A stretch of DNA of 64,000 nt from Centropus unirufus (taxonomy: Eukaryota > Chordata > Aves > Cuculiformes > Centropidae), in the NCBI GenBank assembly GCA_013397695.1, contig VYZI01000043.1, forward strand, positions 2,953,177-3,017,176. Direction: 5' to 3'. A model generated the notes under the pieces. The model saw only the letters and a program-made list of their open reading frames with translations, was not told the origin of the DNA and searched no databases. Below are positions 12,591-25,310 of the stretch, in pieces. Position numbers and translations under genes: made by a program. How positions within the stretch are numbered: position 1 is the first letter of the stretch; the number at the start of each line of letters is the position of its first letter.

Positions 12591-14879
12591 AATATTCATA
12601 AAATTTTCAAGAGAGAGAGAGCAGAGCTGTGGCTGAAGCTCATCTATGGTGTATCTCATTTGGGAGTGAATTTGCTCTCAGAAACCCCAATTCTTATGGC
12701 AGTAAGTGATCGTGCAATTAGCACTATTTTGCAGCTGAATTTTTAAGGAATTCTTACAGGATCTTTCTTTTTCTACCAACCCATCCTGTCCCTTACAACT
12801 TCTGAACATGTGGGCCAATTTCAACAAAATTGGACACGAGAGTATTCTCATGCATATTAAGATCCTACACCTCACAAAAATAGGGCAGATGGATAGAAGA
12901 GAGAGTGCTTAATGTCCCTTCAGGGAGAATACTTGCAGTGCAATCTCAGCTCATATGTACCTGAGACATCTATCTCCTGAGAGCTGTCCAAGTGTCCCAA
13001 ATGCTAAAACTCTCCAGTTTGCATCTTGTTACAGACAACAGAGAACCCAATGTTGGGATCCATATTCCCAGGTTCTTGGTTTGTTAGGACTGATGTGGTT
13101 TTGCATTGACATAAGGCTCGGGGCTGAATCTAGATATGCCACGTGAGTCTCTTCACTGAACAACAGTCCCTACTCCACAGTTAAAATCTGATAGGAGACG
13201 AAGGCCAGAGCACACCAGCAATTGAAGAGAAATGGAACTGGTTGACAACATGGCAGACAGGTGAGTTTCATTGTCAGCCCTGGTGATTCTGGACAAGAAA
13301 GAAGATGTCAACATGAAGATTCGCTCTGGGTTGATCCAGCATAAAAGCACTTAAAAATATTGTGACAGTGTCATCTAATAATTTTGTTTCTTCATAGTTT
13401 GTGCTTGACCCCATACCTAGGTACAACTCCACTCCCTAGTTCCAAATAACTGCCTTGTCAATTAAACATAGGGACTCCTGGACTATAAGGATCCACACTG
13501 CACACTATCCCCCTTCTGCTCACTCCTTTATGCAAAACTAGCCCCAGCCTTCTCGAGCTAACTCTCTCCACCCCAAACTCAATATCTTACCCTCCAGGCA
13601 GTTTCCTTGTATGCTCACACTGCCTGGTGGACCTCACTGCACTCCTTGCCTGAGTCCCTCTCCCAGAAGCTTCTGCATGCCTGATGTTACTAAGGCCTAC
13701 TCTGAAAATATTTTTTATCCAGCCAACATTCACATAGAGATGTTTCCCCGTCCTCTTCTGCCTCTGGACCATGTGGCTATCTTGCTTTAACCAGAGGCTT
13801 TTACTCTTCCTTGTGAAGATGCAGCACTGACACATTTTGTCCTTTCCATCTTCTCTTATCTTAGCTTGTCTTCCCTTTTCACAGCAGGGATGGAAAGGGA
13901 GAGATGACCAAATTTTTGGTCCATCCCCACATGTTCTGCATCATGGATCCTGGGCCTGTCAGGTCAGTTGTGTTACGAAGGTGAAAACTGGAGAAGACAA
14001 AAGGGTTGGAAGCAATTCCCCTGTATTACTCTGGTGCCTGATTTGTGATCTAAACTGCAGGGTGCCCCTTTCTTTGGGAATCACTTACCCAAGATCACTA
14101 GATTCATTGCCTTGAGGGTCAGAGGACTGCTGCATGATCCCTCAGAGAGATGGGCTAAAGCGCCCAGCATACTTTACTGATGCCCAAATAGTCTTTATCA
14201 AAAAGTCATATGAAGCAGAGCTGAGTCTCACTCTCTTCCCCTAGCACTGGAAAACTTCTCAGGACCATGTCTGCAAATTAGAGAGGGAACAAACCAATGC
14301 TGGCCAGGAGAAGTAAGAGCAGAGAGAATTGCAGCTTCAACTCTGTACTAGAGGTATGTTTTACCCTTCCCCTGAGGAAAAAGAGGAAAACATGAAAGCT
14401 CAAAGTAAATGCATGTTTCCAAGAAAAATGCTATGTGATTAAGTGATAAGTTTTGATCACTGGTGGTGGGTATTTCATCAGACAGGAAATTACTCTTGAG
14501 GGTCATTGTGCACTAATTAAGGTTTATTTGTTCCAAATCACTTCATCATAGCCCACAGCATGTGCACTACCTCAACTCAGTCTCCACACACCCAGTTCTG
14601 GGCACACACACAAGGAACTGTGGTCATGCTACACCCTGGCCGTGCTGGCTGCCCAGGCTGCATGGGGAGCTGTAGTTTCTGCATTTCACCCCTGCGACCA
14701 CGACTTGCATAACTGAGAGCACCTCCTCACCTCTAGTCTGGAAATAAATGCCCAGCCTCACTGCTTTCTGCTGCAGCATTTTGGGGATCTATTTTGCCAG
14801 ATTATGAATGCATGGTTTCGAAAGCGAGTATAACCTTATAAAGAGCAAATCCATGGCTCTCCTCTCCTGATAAGCACTA
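12591..14879. other. gene-free unique sequence
   Basis: I see no gene. A short GA run near 12609-12621 follows copy B. Overlapping short frames on both strands (13153-14115) lack any recognisable protein pattern. 13480-13620 is pyrimidine-rich on the plus strand. Confidence 0.6.
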
Positions 14880-15130
14880 TTCTTCTTGTACGCAGAGAAG
14901 ATGAGGGTTGTTTATTTAATGACTGTTCTACATAACACAATAAAATAGTGTGTATTGAAGGTGCTGGGGGACATTTTGGGTTAACAGCTTAGCTCGCCTC
15001 AACAGGAATTAGTCGGTGAGGTTTGCAGCAGTGGTTCTGGCAGTTACCTACATCTCCAATTAAGGTAAGCTCATGTCAGTCATCACTAGCTGCAATTGCC
15101 AAACTAGTTCCTCTGTCCTACTTTACTGTG
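14880..15130. promoter_or_regulatory. candidate regulatory stretch
   Basis: This is non-repetitive, non-coding sequence with clustered homeodomain- and E-box-like words, including 'tttatttaatgactg', 'ggttaacagctta', 'ccaattaaggtaagc' and 'gctgcaattg'. The texture resembles conserved non-coding DNA, but conservation cannot be judged from one genome, so this is only a pointer. An AAG|GTAAGC donor-like word at 15065 is of a kind expected several times by chance. Confidence 0.2.
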
Positions 15131-18100
15131 GGAGCTTGCTGCAGAAGGAAAAGCAGGCCATATGTTTAGAAGCCACTGCAAAGCCCAAGTGAGCACACAG
15201 GAATCTGTATGTTGACTTACAGGGGCTTTAGACTGGGCTGTTATGCTCCAGCAGCCTGCTAATGCAGAACAGTTAGTGAAGTGGTAGAATCAAAGTGACA
15301 AGGAATAGATGGAGAGAGACTTCGGGGGAAATTAGACAGATCAGAAATGTGGGATTCAGACCAATACTCAGGGGGCTCTGGACACTCTCCCTTCTCCTCT
15401 GCACGTCACATTAAGGAGAGTTGATCTCTGAGAAATCCTCTTTGGTCTTCACCTGGATGCTGGTGTTTCCCAGCTGTGGAGCTAGTGGATGTGCTGAATG
15501 CAAGCCTCTGAGTGAATATTTACCCAAGATAGACATAAGCTAGATGACATCTCTTGCTTGCACTGCTCTCAAGCTTCTGGAGTTAATTTTCACAACAGTC
15601 AGTAACAGAGCCAAGGGAACCAGATCCAGTCCTTCTCTGCTGGATTCTGAGGCCACTGGGCATTTACAAGCCTCTTGTTGACCTTCTGCAAAACTGAGCC
15701 CAGAAACCTCACCCAAAGTTTCCTGCCAGAGGGCCAAGAAGATGAGGAGAGTGAGGCCAGGCCTTCAGAGCAGGACTGGATGGCTTTTGCCTGGACTTCC
15801 TGCCAGTTACAGCCTTGAACTTCAAATGTTTTGCACCATTGTTTAGGACAATGGTGTGCATATAATATCATTTGTTCATGCCTTTCCATGCTATATCTCG
15901 GCTAAGCCCAAATATTTCCGCCCACTTAGCAGTCAGTCTATCCTAAATAAAAAGTACTGTTGCCAACATGTAAAAGATATATGCAACATTGATCTGTCAA
16001 ACCTGGACCCTGGCATGGCTTTCTGAGACTTTAGGCCAGGGCATATGTCTACAAGTATGATTTCTGTTCCCTTGTTGCCAAGGCATTCATGACTATTATT
16101 GAGTTTATTTGTGGAAAGCAAAAAAATAGTCAATAATCGTAAAATGCAACAAAAAAAAATACCAAGCTAACTGACAGGCTTTCTTTATACTACTTCCTTT
16201 TGTGGAGGAACGGCATCTATTCAATTGAATTATGGATAGCAAAATACTGAGAAGATGTTTCCTAATGAGTTGGCAAACAAAGATGCCAAAGGGGTGAGAG
16301 CTGAACTGTGCAGAGGATATTTCCTTTTCCCCCTCATTCAAATTCAGTCTTTATTATCATTATTATTGTTATTAATGTTGTTGTTTCTTCTTTCAATTTC
16401 AAGTAAATGTTTTAGGGTTCTCCTTTCTATGAACTTATGGCAATGCCATAAGTAGTTTAATTTCTCATCTACTCCAGCATTACTGTCGGAAAAGTAACCT
16501 CTTCTTCATCAGTGAAACAGCAGTGGCAAAAAGAATTTCCTTTCTAGTCAGGCAATACAAAGGTAAAAAAGGAATTGTTTCTGAGAAGGTTCCAAAGCAG
16601 GAGGGAGAGCTTTGCTGTTCAAAGCAAAGAACCTATTGAAAACAGTGGAGTAAATTGATGATTTTTAGACTTTAGAAGGTGTCTGCCTCTAGAAAGTAAG
16701 CCAAATATTTTTTGATACCTAGTAGGGTGGTGGGAATCTTTGTAGGTTCTACTGGGGAATATTCTGACCTCTTCAGTGTAACACTTCTGATTTTATAACG
16801 TAACTTTTCCTAGAGGCTATTTTTAAAATACATAGAATATAAGACTCGTATATTTTTGTGTATGCTAGTCAGATATAAAGGTTGTAAATCTGAGTTGATC
16901 ACAGACCTTTTCTAAAGCATGTGTGCACTTCCATGACACTGTTTATCTTTAGTGTCTGGCCAGATGAGATAACACAGTGGTGTGTCAAACACATGACTTG
17001 TTATCGAGATATCATGAACACTTTGGTTGCAGGACATGTTGACACAGCACTTCTGAGTAGATGAAGACAACATGATGCCTCCACTTATGCTAAGGAACAA
17101 GGTGAGTGCTCTTCTGTTAATCCCCACCCCGCCATGCCTAACACTATCAGATTGAGCTTGCTCATATGGAACTGCTAAGATAAATTCAGCAATAGAAATG
17201 TTAAAAAAACCAACTTTATTGTAGGCATGAGAAAGATTTCATTTTGTTATTATGAAATGAGAGAGAAAAAGGTAGCCAGCTTTTATAAAAAAAAATGTGT
17301 ACGTGTATGGGAACTTGCCCTTGGGTTCGTTTTTTTTTAAAATATTCTTTTCCTTTGATAAAAATAATAGAACAATGTTTGAGACAGACAGACTTGAGGA
17401 CATTTGGAGTGAGAAAAATTAAGAAATACCATCCTTAAGTTCCACCTTAATCACTAGAATAAATCAGCTGGGGTCTCACTTAAACATCACATATCGAATT
17501 TAGCCAGGCTTATATACCTGATGCATGTGATTTTTTTAGAACGTCACTATTTCAAGTCTGCATCCTTTCTGGAGTGACTCTAAAGTACTCTCCACATAGT
17601 CTACTGACACCCTCAATGTACAGTGAAGTCATCAAGGACAGAATTTAGCTGGAAAGCTGCATTTTTATGAGGGCAGGGAGAAATTGCATCTCAAAATAGA
17701 TAGTTCTTTAAAACCATTTCTACCCTGTGACATGGAAGACAGCAGAGAAAAGCAGGAGTTGGTAGGGATCGGAACTGTAAGTCCACTGAGCCTTGTGTGA
17801 AGGTATCAGATTTGAACTAGAACTATGACAGCCACATTTGTGGGATACCAAACTTAATGCCAAGATTCTTAGCTCCAAAAGTAGAACTGGATGAATTCTG
17901 GAGGTAACACTACAGAAACCAACCTGGGTCCAGCTGCTTCCTCATCTTCCTCCCATACAAATTATTTCAGGGGAGATGAGGATTGCATGACAAATTCAAT
18001 TAGAGATGAGCCTGAGGGGGAAAGAGGTTGTCAAAACAGATGATTAAAATGAATGCAGTTTGAAGCCAAGGGGAGTAATCAGCATTAAGTCATGCCCACA

Positions 18101-18429
18101 AGCAAGGAAAAATAACATGCTAGGAGTTACGAGGTAAAGCAGACTCATTTGTTTTTTTTCATTGTGTTCCTTCAGTTTCTCATTTTCCTCCCCTCCCACT
18201 CTGTAATGCTACTGCTTGGCTACAGATTAAACACTTTGACAGTCACACAAAATCATCTAACATTTCCATGGCAGTGAAACACTAAAGCATAAACAGTTTA
18301 TTTCTCATGAAATTTGTAAGGAAAACAAACATTTTATAGGGCTCCAGTTCCCCCTGCCTTTTCCTCCCTGTAGCCCCCAAAATTATTGCCAATGTAAAAG
18401 ACAAGAGAGAAAATAGACCTTAAGTAAAC
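15131..18429. other. gene-free unique sequence
   Basis: I see no gene. Contents are a TTA/TTG-rich simple stretch at 16351-16391, a hairpin-forming palindrome at 16433-16453 and an A run near 17288. Open frames (up to 96 codons near 15599-15889, minus) have no recognisable features. The stretch 17990-18300 contains several TAAT and TGACAG words but no clear boundary. Confidence 0.6.
16433..16453. repeat. 10-bp inverted repeat with 1-base spacer
   Basis: 'acttatggca' and its exact reverse complement 'tgccataagt' flank a single A. Arms of 10 bp at one fixed spacing are expected about 0.06 times in 64 kb of random sequence, so this is mildly unusual. It could form a small hairpin or a dimeric protein site. 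Confidence 0.6.
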
Positions 18430-18725
18430 AGAGTCATGAGTGTTATTTACTAGCTGCTGGTTATATGCCAAGGAGATATCAACCAAGCAGACATTAGGAA
18501 AATATTTATCCAAGCATTAATATATTCTTTGCACATGACACATTGCACATCATTATTTAGCTGGGCTGATAACACGGAAGCTTTACTAACAGCATATTTC
18601 TTCCTGTGCTTAGAAGTCTTTAAAGCATTTTTAAACCTGGCAGTAAATCACAGCTTGGTTTGCAGATACATTCTGTATACACAAACATATGCCCCTTCAG
18701 CCCTTCTGATCACATGACAGAAAGT
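18430..18725. promoter_or_regulatory. candidate regulatory stretch
   Basis: Non-repetitive AT-rich DNA with dense transcription-factor-like words: 'gctgataaca' (GATA-type), 'tatttagctggg', 'agcattaatatatt', 'tttgcacatgacacattg' and 'cagtaaatcacagc'. No repeat family is recognisable and the open frame inside it (62 codons) is of chance length. The call rests on sequence texture alone and needs an alignment to other birds. Confidence 0.22.
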
Positions 18726-19594
18726 CCATGCCTTTGCTTCCTTGGTACTTGAATGTCATTTTTGTCATTGAAAAATCAAAAGCAAAGCAATCAGTGTCTG
18801 TCACATCCTAAGTTCCTACAAAAATTCCCATCAGCATTCATCTCCACTGCTCAATGGGGGAACTGATTGGGTGAAGTAGATCAGATAATACAAGAACTGA
18901 GACAAATCTGAAAAGAGCCTGAACAAATCAAGACAGCATTTAAAATGTGTAAAGCACTCTATTGTTCCAGGGCTGTGAGGTGGTGGCCTTATCCCGGGGA
19001 TCTGTCAATATGCCTGTCTGCAGGATAAATACCAAGAATTCTAATTTTTTACCTTATTCTCTTTTTTTTCATAAATGTTAATGAAAATGTTTGGATGGTT
19101 CCATCTGTCCTAGACATTGAGATGGACCTCTGTCTGTTTTGACTGTTCCTGTGCAACAAATATCAATTCCTAGATAAAAAAAATCATAGCAAACCTGTTC
19201 ATATTGATTTGAAATGGCATTAATAGACACAGAATTAGAGACATGAATTTCTTAACTGTTTAGTTAGCATAAAAGATGTGAGACCTGCTGTCCAGAGTAC
19301 AACATGGATTGAACTATGAAGCGGGAGGAAGAAGAGGGATGAGGCATGGAAACAGATGGACTAGAGAGTGGGATCCTAAGCTTCCTTGCATTGTACCTCA
19401 CACCAACTCCACCAGGACTTTGAGCCCTTCAAGATGCTGTTTTCAGCAGCAAGCCTAAGGGGTAAGACCACAGTGTGGACATGGGTTGTCCTGTAACTCA
19501 GCACTGACCTGAAACACTTCTTCATACTTCTTGATCATGGGATTTAGCCAATCTTTTCTATAAGCCTTAACAGAACATTAAAAGATTCCAGATC
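18726..19594. other. gene-free unique sequence
   Basis: I see nothing beyond short T and A runs. There is no open frame of note and no recognisable repeat. Confidence 0.6.
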
Positions 19595-19735
19595 TTACTA
19601 TGCCTGTTTGATAGGGAAAGCTGGAGCTTGGAGAACTTTGGTGACATGGGTAGAGTTGGGGACACATTTAGGAACAGAAACTGAGTTGTGACTCCTTTGG
19701 TCTTGGTTGAGCTCCCAGGCCCTCATCAAAGAGCC
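19595..19735 (-). repeat. MIR-type SINE fragment, reverse
   Basis: Read on the plus strand, the order of words follows a reverse-complemented MIR: 'cctgtttgatagggaaag', then 'ctggagcttggagaacttt', 'ggtgacatgg', and 'aggaacagaaactgag' followed by 'tgactcctttggtcttgg'. This parallels the MIR series acagat.gggaaactgag, gagag.tt, gtgacttgcc, ggcagagctgggat and gaacccagg. The copy is heavily diverged. MIR/CORE-SINEs are old tRNA-derived retroposons spread before the bird-mammal split. Confidence 0.5.
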
Positions 19736-21370
19736 CTGGCAGTCTTTGGAGCTACAGATTTGTGCAGCAATCCACAGGGACTCGTAAAGGCTAAAGCTGA
19801 CTTTAAAAATTACTTCTTAGGCACGCAAATGCATGAAGTTAAAACTTTGAGAGATAAATTGTAACTTCCCACTCCAGCACGTCTGCCTACTAATCCATCT
19901 TCTCAGTTAAAAACTTCACAAGGAATTGCAATCATTCTCTTTATAACAGGAAGATCCACAGGCCAGTCTGTCCAATGGCATCCAGTTTTCATTTAGTTAG
20001 GGATTTCTCATGCTCTTTAGCAAACGGTTGACTTAATAATGTTCTAATAATTTATCATGTTCAGATGAGAAATAAAAAAGGGAATTGTTAACACAGTAAG
20101 AAAGATTTTGCCACCACACTTGGAGGCTTGAAACCTGGGCCCTATGACAGCTCCATACCATTGGCTGGTGACACAAGTAATTACTTGCATCTGGAAGCCG
20201 ATTTCCCAGATCTTGAATCAACGGGGAAACTTCAACACCTCAGAAATCTCCAAGACTTACTGAAGTGAGTGAATTGTTCCAATTAGGCTTATGACTGTTG
20301 GTTTGCAGTTTACCAATTATAGCATGCTTCAGCCATACATTTGACAGAAAGGGAAGGGGTAAAAATGTTTCCACATTATTTCCCAATGAGGAACTCTAGA
20401 ACAGATAAGGACATTTCAGAAATATTTGATAAGCTGCATCCTGCTGGTGTTTGTTTTTATTTATATTAATGGGTTAGCTGGTCTGAATTGTTTTCTGTGT
20501 GAGGAATGTCTCCAAGAAGAATGGGAATACAGCACTCGCGAGTGATACTCCACTGACAGAACAGACTGAACATAGCCTATTGATTTAATGATGAGAGTAA
20601 GTTTTGCTCATGAAGGTAAAGTTTCATCTCCTGAACTCATAGATTTGCATTTAAGGCCAGATAGGATTATTATCCTCAGACTGGTCTTCTATGTGGTAAA
20701 GGTTTTCAGCAGCTCCTACCTCAAGCCCATAACTTCTGGTTGAATTGTAACACCTCATTTAGAACTGTAAGCAGTCTGGAATGAGATACGCCAAATGACA
20801 GAAACTGTACTTTCTCCCAGAAAATTTCCCCCATTTCAGTGCAACTCTAATAGCCCAGCAAGATTCATGACTTGTACTTGAATTACAGGTGGCAATGACA
20901 ATATTCTAGCATGATTTATTTAGCTTGCTTAGAAAGTCTACTGTCATATGTTTTGCTAGTATCTTTCCCATGCTTAAGCTGCTACCAGTTAATTCTGTTT
21001 GCTACATACCTCTGGGATACACATCTCTAGCCTAACTGGTGGAAAATTGGTTGTTGATACTCAGGAAATAGGCGATTTTCTATCTATTACAATGTGGCCT
21101 TACTGAAAGTATATGCTGTTGATATACAAACCACTGATTACAATTTTTGGTTAACAAATGGCTTTTGTCAATTGCCCAAGGCACTACCTAAGAAAGTTGT
21201 GCTTAACAGCTAAGAAGACCGATTTCTTTGGGGATATTGCTTAAATGGAGCACAGATCTAGTATACACAACAGTTGCTATTCATCAGGCACTGGGGGAAA
21301 AAAGCCTGGAAGTAAGCCAGAAATGTAAAGCAGCCCTGTAAGCTGGCAGAGTAGTTTATAATTACTGCTA
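19736..21370. other. gene-free unique sequence
   Basis: I see no gene or repeat. The minus-strand open frame of 62 codons at 20033-20221 is chance-sized. A short palindromic word 'cactcgcgagtg' near 20533 is the only detail I noted. Confidence 0.55.
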
Positions 21371-21375
21371 TTAAA

Positions 21376-21432
21376 ATATACACACATGCATATATATGTG
21401 TGTGTGTGAGTGTGTGTGTGCATACACATACG
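21376..21432. repeat. CA/TA/TG simple repeat
   Basis: An alternating purine-pyrimidine tract: ATACACACATGCATATATATG, then TG repeats interrupted once by AG, then CATACACATACG. It is self-complementary overall and could adopt Z-DNA or cruciform forms. It is probably a length-variable microsatellite. Confidence 0.85.
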
Positions 21433-24400
21433 TGAGATTTGCTGAGATATAAAATGCCAATGTTAACTTCAGGGCAATATTTCTATGATGATTTCATTCC
21501 ATGATTAAGTATTTTGGAAAGAAGATACAACATATTAATTAAAGTAGAGCATAAATACCTTCTTAATTAGCTGAGGAAATACAATTTGCATGGAAGTGAA
21601 TTCTTTTTAATAACTGCTCACTGTGCCTGGAGCAATGTTTCAGCATGTCCCCAGCTTTTCCCTTCTGTCATCAACAAGGAATACTAAATAAATATTTAGA
21701 GACTGGTTCTGATATTGCTCACTGTTTTTCTGGATTCATTTCACTTTGGTGGAATAGTAATTCCATCCTATGAAATCACAAAAAGAAATCAGAAGGGGAG
21801 ATCAGGCCAGATGACTTTGCTTCTGCTGTTTCCTTCTGCACAGCAGGGTGAAAAGAACCACTCAGACCAAAGAAGAGGTGAGATATCCTAAGACTGAACA
21901 CAGAAGGGAGCACGAGAGATGCTTCTGAATGGGTGGCTTTACTAAGATTCTTATCATGTAAATCCTCTTTTTGGCCTGTTTGCTCACCCTTAGTTTTCTG
22001 ACTTTTGTTATTCTCTGCTTAGACATATGCCAGTCCAGAAACTTCAAAGAATATTCTTGCAGCCCTGGAATTGCCAGTTGCTGAGAGATATTATTGTTTA
22101 TTTGGTTTTGCTTTGGTTTGTTTTTGGTACCATCTTTGCCTCATTTAACAGCCTGCAAGGGGTGGCACCTTAATATGCAGATGCTGCGTATTTAACATCT
22201 ATGATCAACATGGGATTTTAGGTTGTCTCTTTTCAGCACACTACTCAAACTCCACTCTGAAGTTGGGATTATTCATTTCTTTGTGTCCTCTTCTATGTTA
22301 TTTATCAAAAAGGAATCCGAGCATTTAATAAATTATGATGGTAATGGGTTTATTTTCACAGCTTACTGGTGAGGAGTTAGTTGGGCTGGTGTCACTGCTC
22401 CTTTGTGGATGGGTAATGGATGCACATATGTATTAAGATCCATGTTTCTCCCAACCTTGAGAAATTCAAATGACCCATGATTTGATCTTTCAGCTGATAG
22501 TGTATCCTGGCTCATTGCATGTATTCTGACTATCTCTACCACAGGTAAATCTGTGACAGCTCAGGACTTCCATAAATCCAAGCGTTGAAAAGCCAGGACT
22601 CATCTAAATAAGTCCTTATGAGACACTGATTTAAAGATTTGCCCAGGGCCAAGTGAAAACATGGTAGCATATTCTGCCTCCTCTAGAACTACAGGCTGAT
22701 CTCATGGCTGCACTTTCCTCAGCCTGTTCTCACATTTGCACCTACACAGTCTTACAAGACCTCTGCATCAGCATGGCCCAAGTAGGAGTCTCTGAGACTG
22801 TAGAGGAGACAATTGATGTCTGCTTTACAAGTGGCATCTACTGGTTTCCTGGACCCTCCTAGAGAGTACTGGACGTGGTCCAGGTTCTCATACTATGGAA
22901 ATCACACTATGAATCTCGAACCTCATAAACATTTTAAAGTCTACTTTCTCTTGCAATGTTTCTTCCTTCTAACGCAAATGGTGCCTGGCACCATGTAGGG
23001 AACAAGACTGTGTTTTGGAGGGTTTTTTTTACCTTCCCAGTTAGGGCTTTGCTGGCAGCAGAGGCAGGCGTGTCCAGAAGATAATTTTTTTCCATCTGCA
23101 GAGTGAGATATTCCTGTGCATTAATAAAAAGAACTAGAGTTTGGGGTTGGGAGGATCATGCATATAATCATCTGAGACAGTAAAGACTGTCATGAAAAGA
23201 GGCTGAATGAACATTTTCAGGGACATCTGTCTTCATTATTAAATAACAACAAAAGAAATACAGATACTGATTATCTGGATAGAACAGAATTTAGCCATCT
23301 GAACAAAGGCCAGACCAACAAGCTCCACGAGTTGTCATTTCAGCACATCAATAATGACAGAGTGCCCTTGGGATAAGAGATCTCTGCTGACAGTTGAGGA
23401 ATGGGAAAAGCCAGGTATCCAGGTTCTGTTCTAATGCTGTATACAAGTGAGGAGTTGTAAGTGGTGCCTTCCTCCCATTCTTTCCAGAGATTGCCATTTT
23501 CCTCATTCTTTCCCCCCTGACAGAAACTCAGAACAGAAGAGAAACAACAAATGTTGACTTAGCTATTTCTTTCACCATGCTGTAACTAGAAGTGGAAAAC
23601 TTTGGATGGGGTAGGAGATGACAGAGCTATTCACAGGTCATAATGTCTCACCTCCAAAAAATGCACCCAAGTGTATGCTTTTTGGATTTTTTGAGATGAA
23701 TATTCATGGGTTTTCCACAAGCAAAACAATGAGGGTTTTCCCTTTATACACATGCTGGGAATTTTTTCTTGTTTCTTTGAGTGCAATAAGGTCAATATGA
23801 GCACCCAATTTTTTAGATTTCAACATAAAGTTCAACTGCCTTTACAAACAGGTAAAAAACGATTTTTATAATAATAATGTCCGACCCACCCTAATAATTC
23901 TGCTGTGTTCCTCCCCCTGACCTGTACAAACCACAAGGTAGGTGAAAGACTGCCTTTCTTATTAAAGGCACAAACACAAATTCAGCCCAAGACAGAATTC
24001 ACAGCTGCCTCCTCATTTTCAAAGTCTCCCCACTGCAAACATCAAAGCCTCAATGTCAATTTTTCCATGCATGTTTCTACCCTGGTATCAATATGTTCCC
24101 AATGCTGCAGACAGCAGTCTCCGTCACCCAGCAAAACTCTTCTATAGCCAAGGTTACTCACATCAACCTCTTTACTGGGTTACTAAACCTCTTCTGGTTG
24201 TCTGTTCTGCTTTATTGCATTGGCATTTCCTTCCAGTCCAATCTTTTCCCTTGGCTTCTTATTTAATTTTCCAACACATTTTCACCATGCTATGAGAAGA
24301 AACTTCATACTGCACTCAACCACCTTCCCTTTCTGGTGCTGCATTCCTACCTGACAGGGAGGGACGGGTGCTTTCAGATGCAGCAAAGACCCACAGAGAA

Positions 24401-25029
24401 CAGGAAATCTTCTGTCCCGTTGAGGATGAAAATAGTTACCTGCCCTGTCATATGACCCAAACTCCAGAGTAACACGTGATTTTGGTAGGGGGACTCTGAT
24501 CCTGGGTTGTCAACAAATGTCATCTAAGGTAAGACCTTGGAGCTACATCACATGTGGATGACAACACAGTGCTTCTCAGGAAACTTCTAGTATAGCATAT
24601 AAGGGGAGGTATGTATTATTTTTTTGTGTAGACTTGTTTTTAGAGTGGAGGGGAAGTGAAGGGGGAGAAGGCAAAGAGTTGTAATCAGAACTAGAGAGTT
24701 CAACAAATGATTTCTACAAAGAAAAATGCTGTTCTTTTTGTGCCAGCACCTTTTAGTTGTAGAACTTAAAAGGGTTTGGGGTTCTTTGTTAACCACTTGG
24801 ACTGATGCCCGACAGTTGTTTTCATTTATCCTTGACATTTTCAACTGCTCCCATTGAAGTGAGATAAAGTAGCAGAAAGAAAAATAAATGGGCTTTCTTT
24901 TTCCCCTTTTTCCCCATCCGCTTGGGTCACTGTTCTGTCTTGTTTTAGAGATCTGCATGGGCGCAACACAAGCCATCCCAGCAGACATGGAGGGTGTGGC
25001 AGGACAGACAGCTTGTGGTGGTGGCCAGG
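21433..25029. other. gene-free unique sequence
   Basis: I see no gene. The longest ATG-type open frame of the window (150 codons, minus strand, 24587-25039) lies at the right edge. It overlaps the start of a SINE and shows no domain, so I treat it as chance. AT-rich tracts near 21530-21700 and 22310-22360 contain TTAATTAAA- and AATAAATTATGA-type words without clear boundaries. Confidence 0.6.
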
Positions 25030-25310
25030 GGCTCAGCACTCAGTTGCACCTCCCAACTCTACTACAGCCTTTCTGAACTGTCTTTGCAAAGCCACTTCAC
25101 CTCTACATGCCTCATTTTCTCATCCGTAAAGGAAGATATCACTCCTTTTTTCTCATCTTATACCCTCTTTGTGTCGATAGACTGGAAGGTTTTTCAGGTC
25201 AGGGTAATTTCTCACTACCTGTTCCTTGCCCTGCCTAAAACAATGATGTTTTGGTCTGTGGGAACATGTAGTTAACAAAAATATTCAGCTAATAATAAAA
25301 GTACTTGTCC
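25030..25310 (+). repeat. MIR/CORE-SINE copy, forward
   Basis: The centre at 25091-25136 ('gccacttcacctctacatgc' followed by 'ctcattttctcatccgtaaa') matches the MIR core (cacttaacctctctgtgcctcagtttcctcatctgtaaaatggg). The 3' part ('gactggaaggtttttcagg', 'cctaaaacaatgatgttttg', ending 'ctaataataaaagtact') parallels the tail of old amniote MIR relatives (gactgtaagctccttgagggcagg, cctagcacaatggggcc, AATAATAATA). The 5' tRNA-like head is too eroded to delimit, so the start is approximate. This is the best-preserved SINE in the window. Confidence 0.65.

Noticed and set aside
15065..15075. AAG|GTAAGC and other GTAAG donor-like words (3472, 24530, 26493, 39808)
   Set aside because: Such words are expected by chance, and none has a matching acceptor with an open 3n interval.
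24587..25039. Longest ATG-type open frame of the window (150 codons, minus)
   Set aside because: About 0.5 frames of this length are expected by chance at this composition. It overlaps a SINE and shows no domain, signal peptide or splice context.
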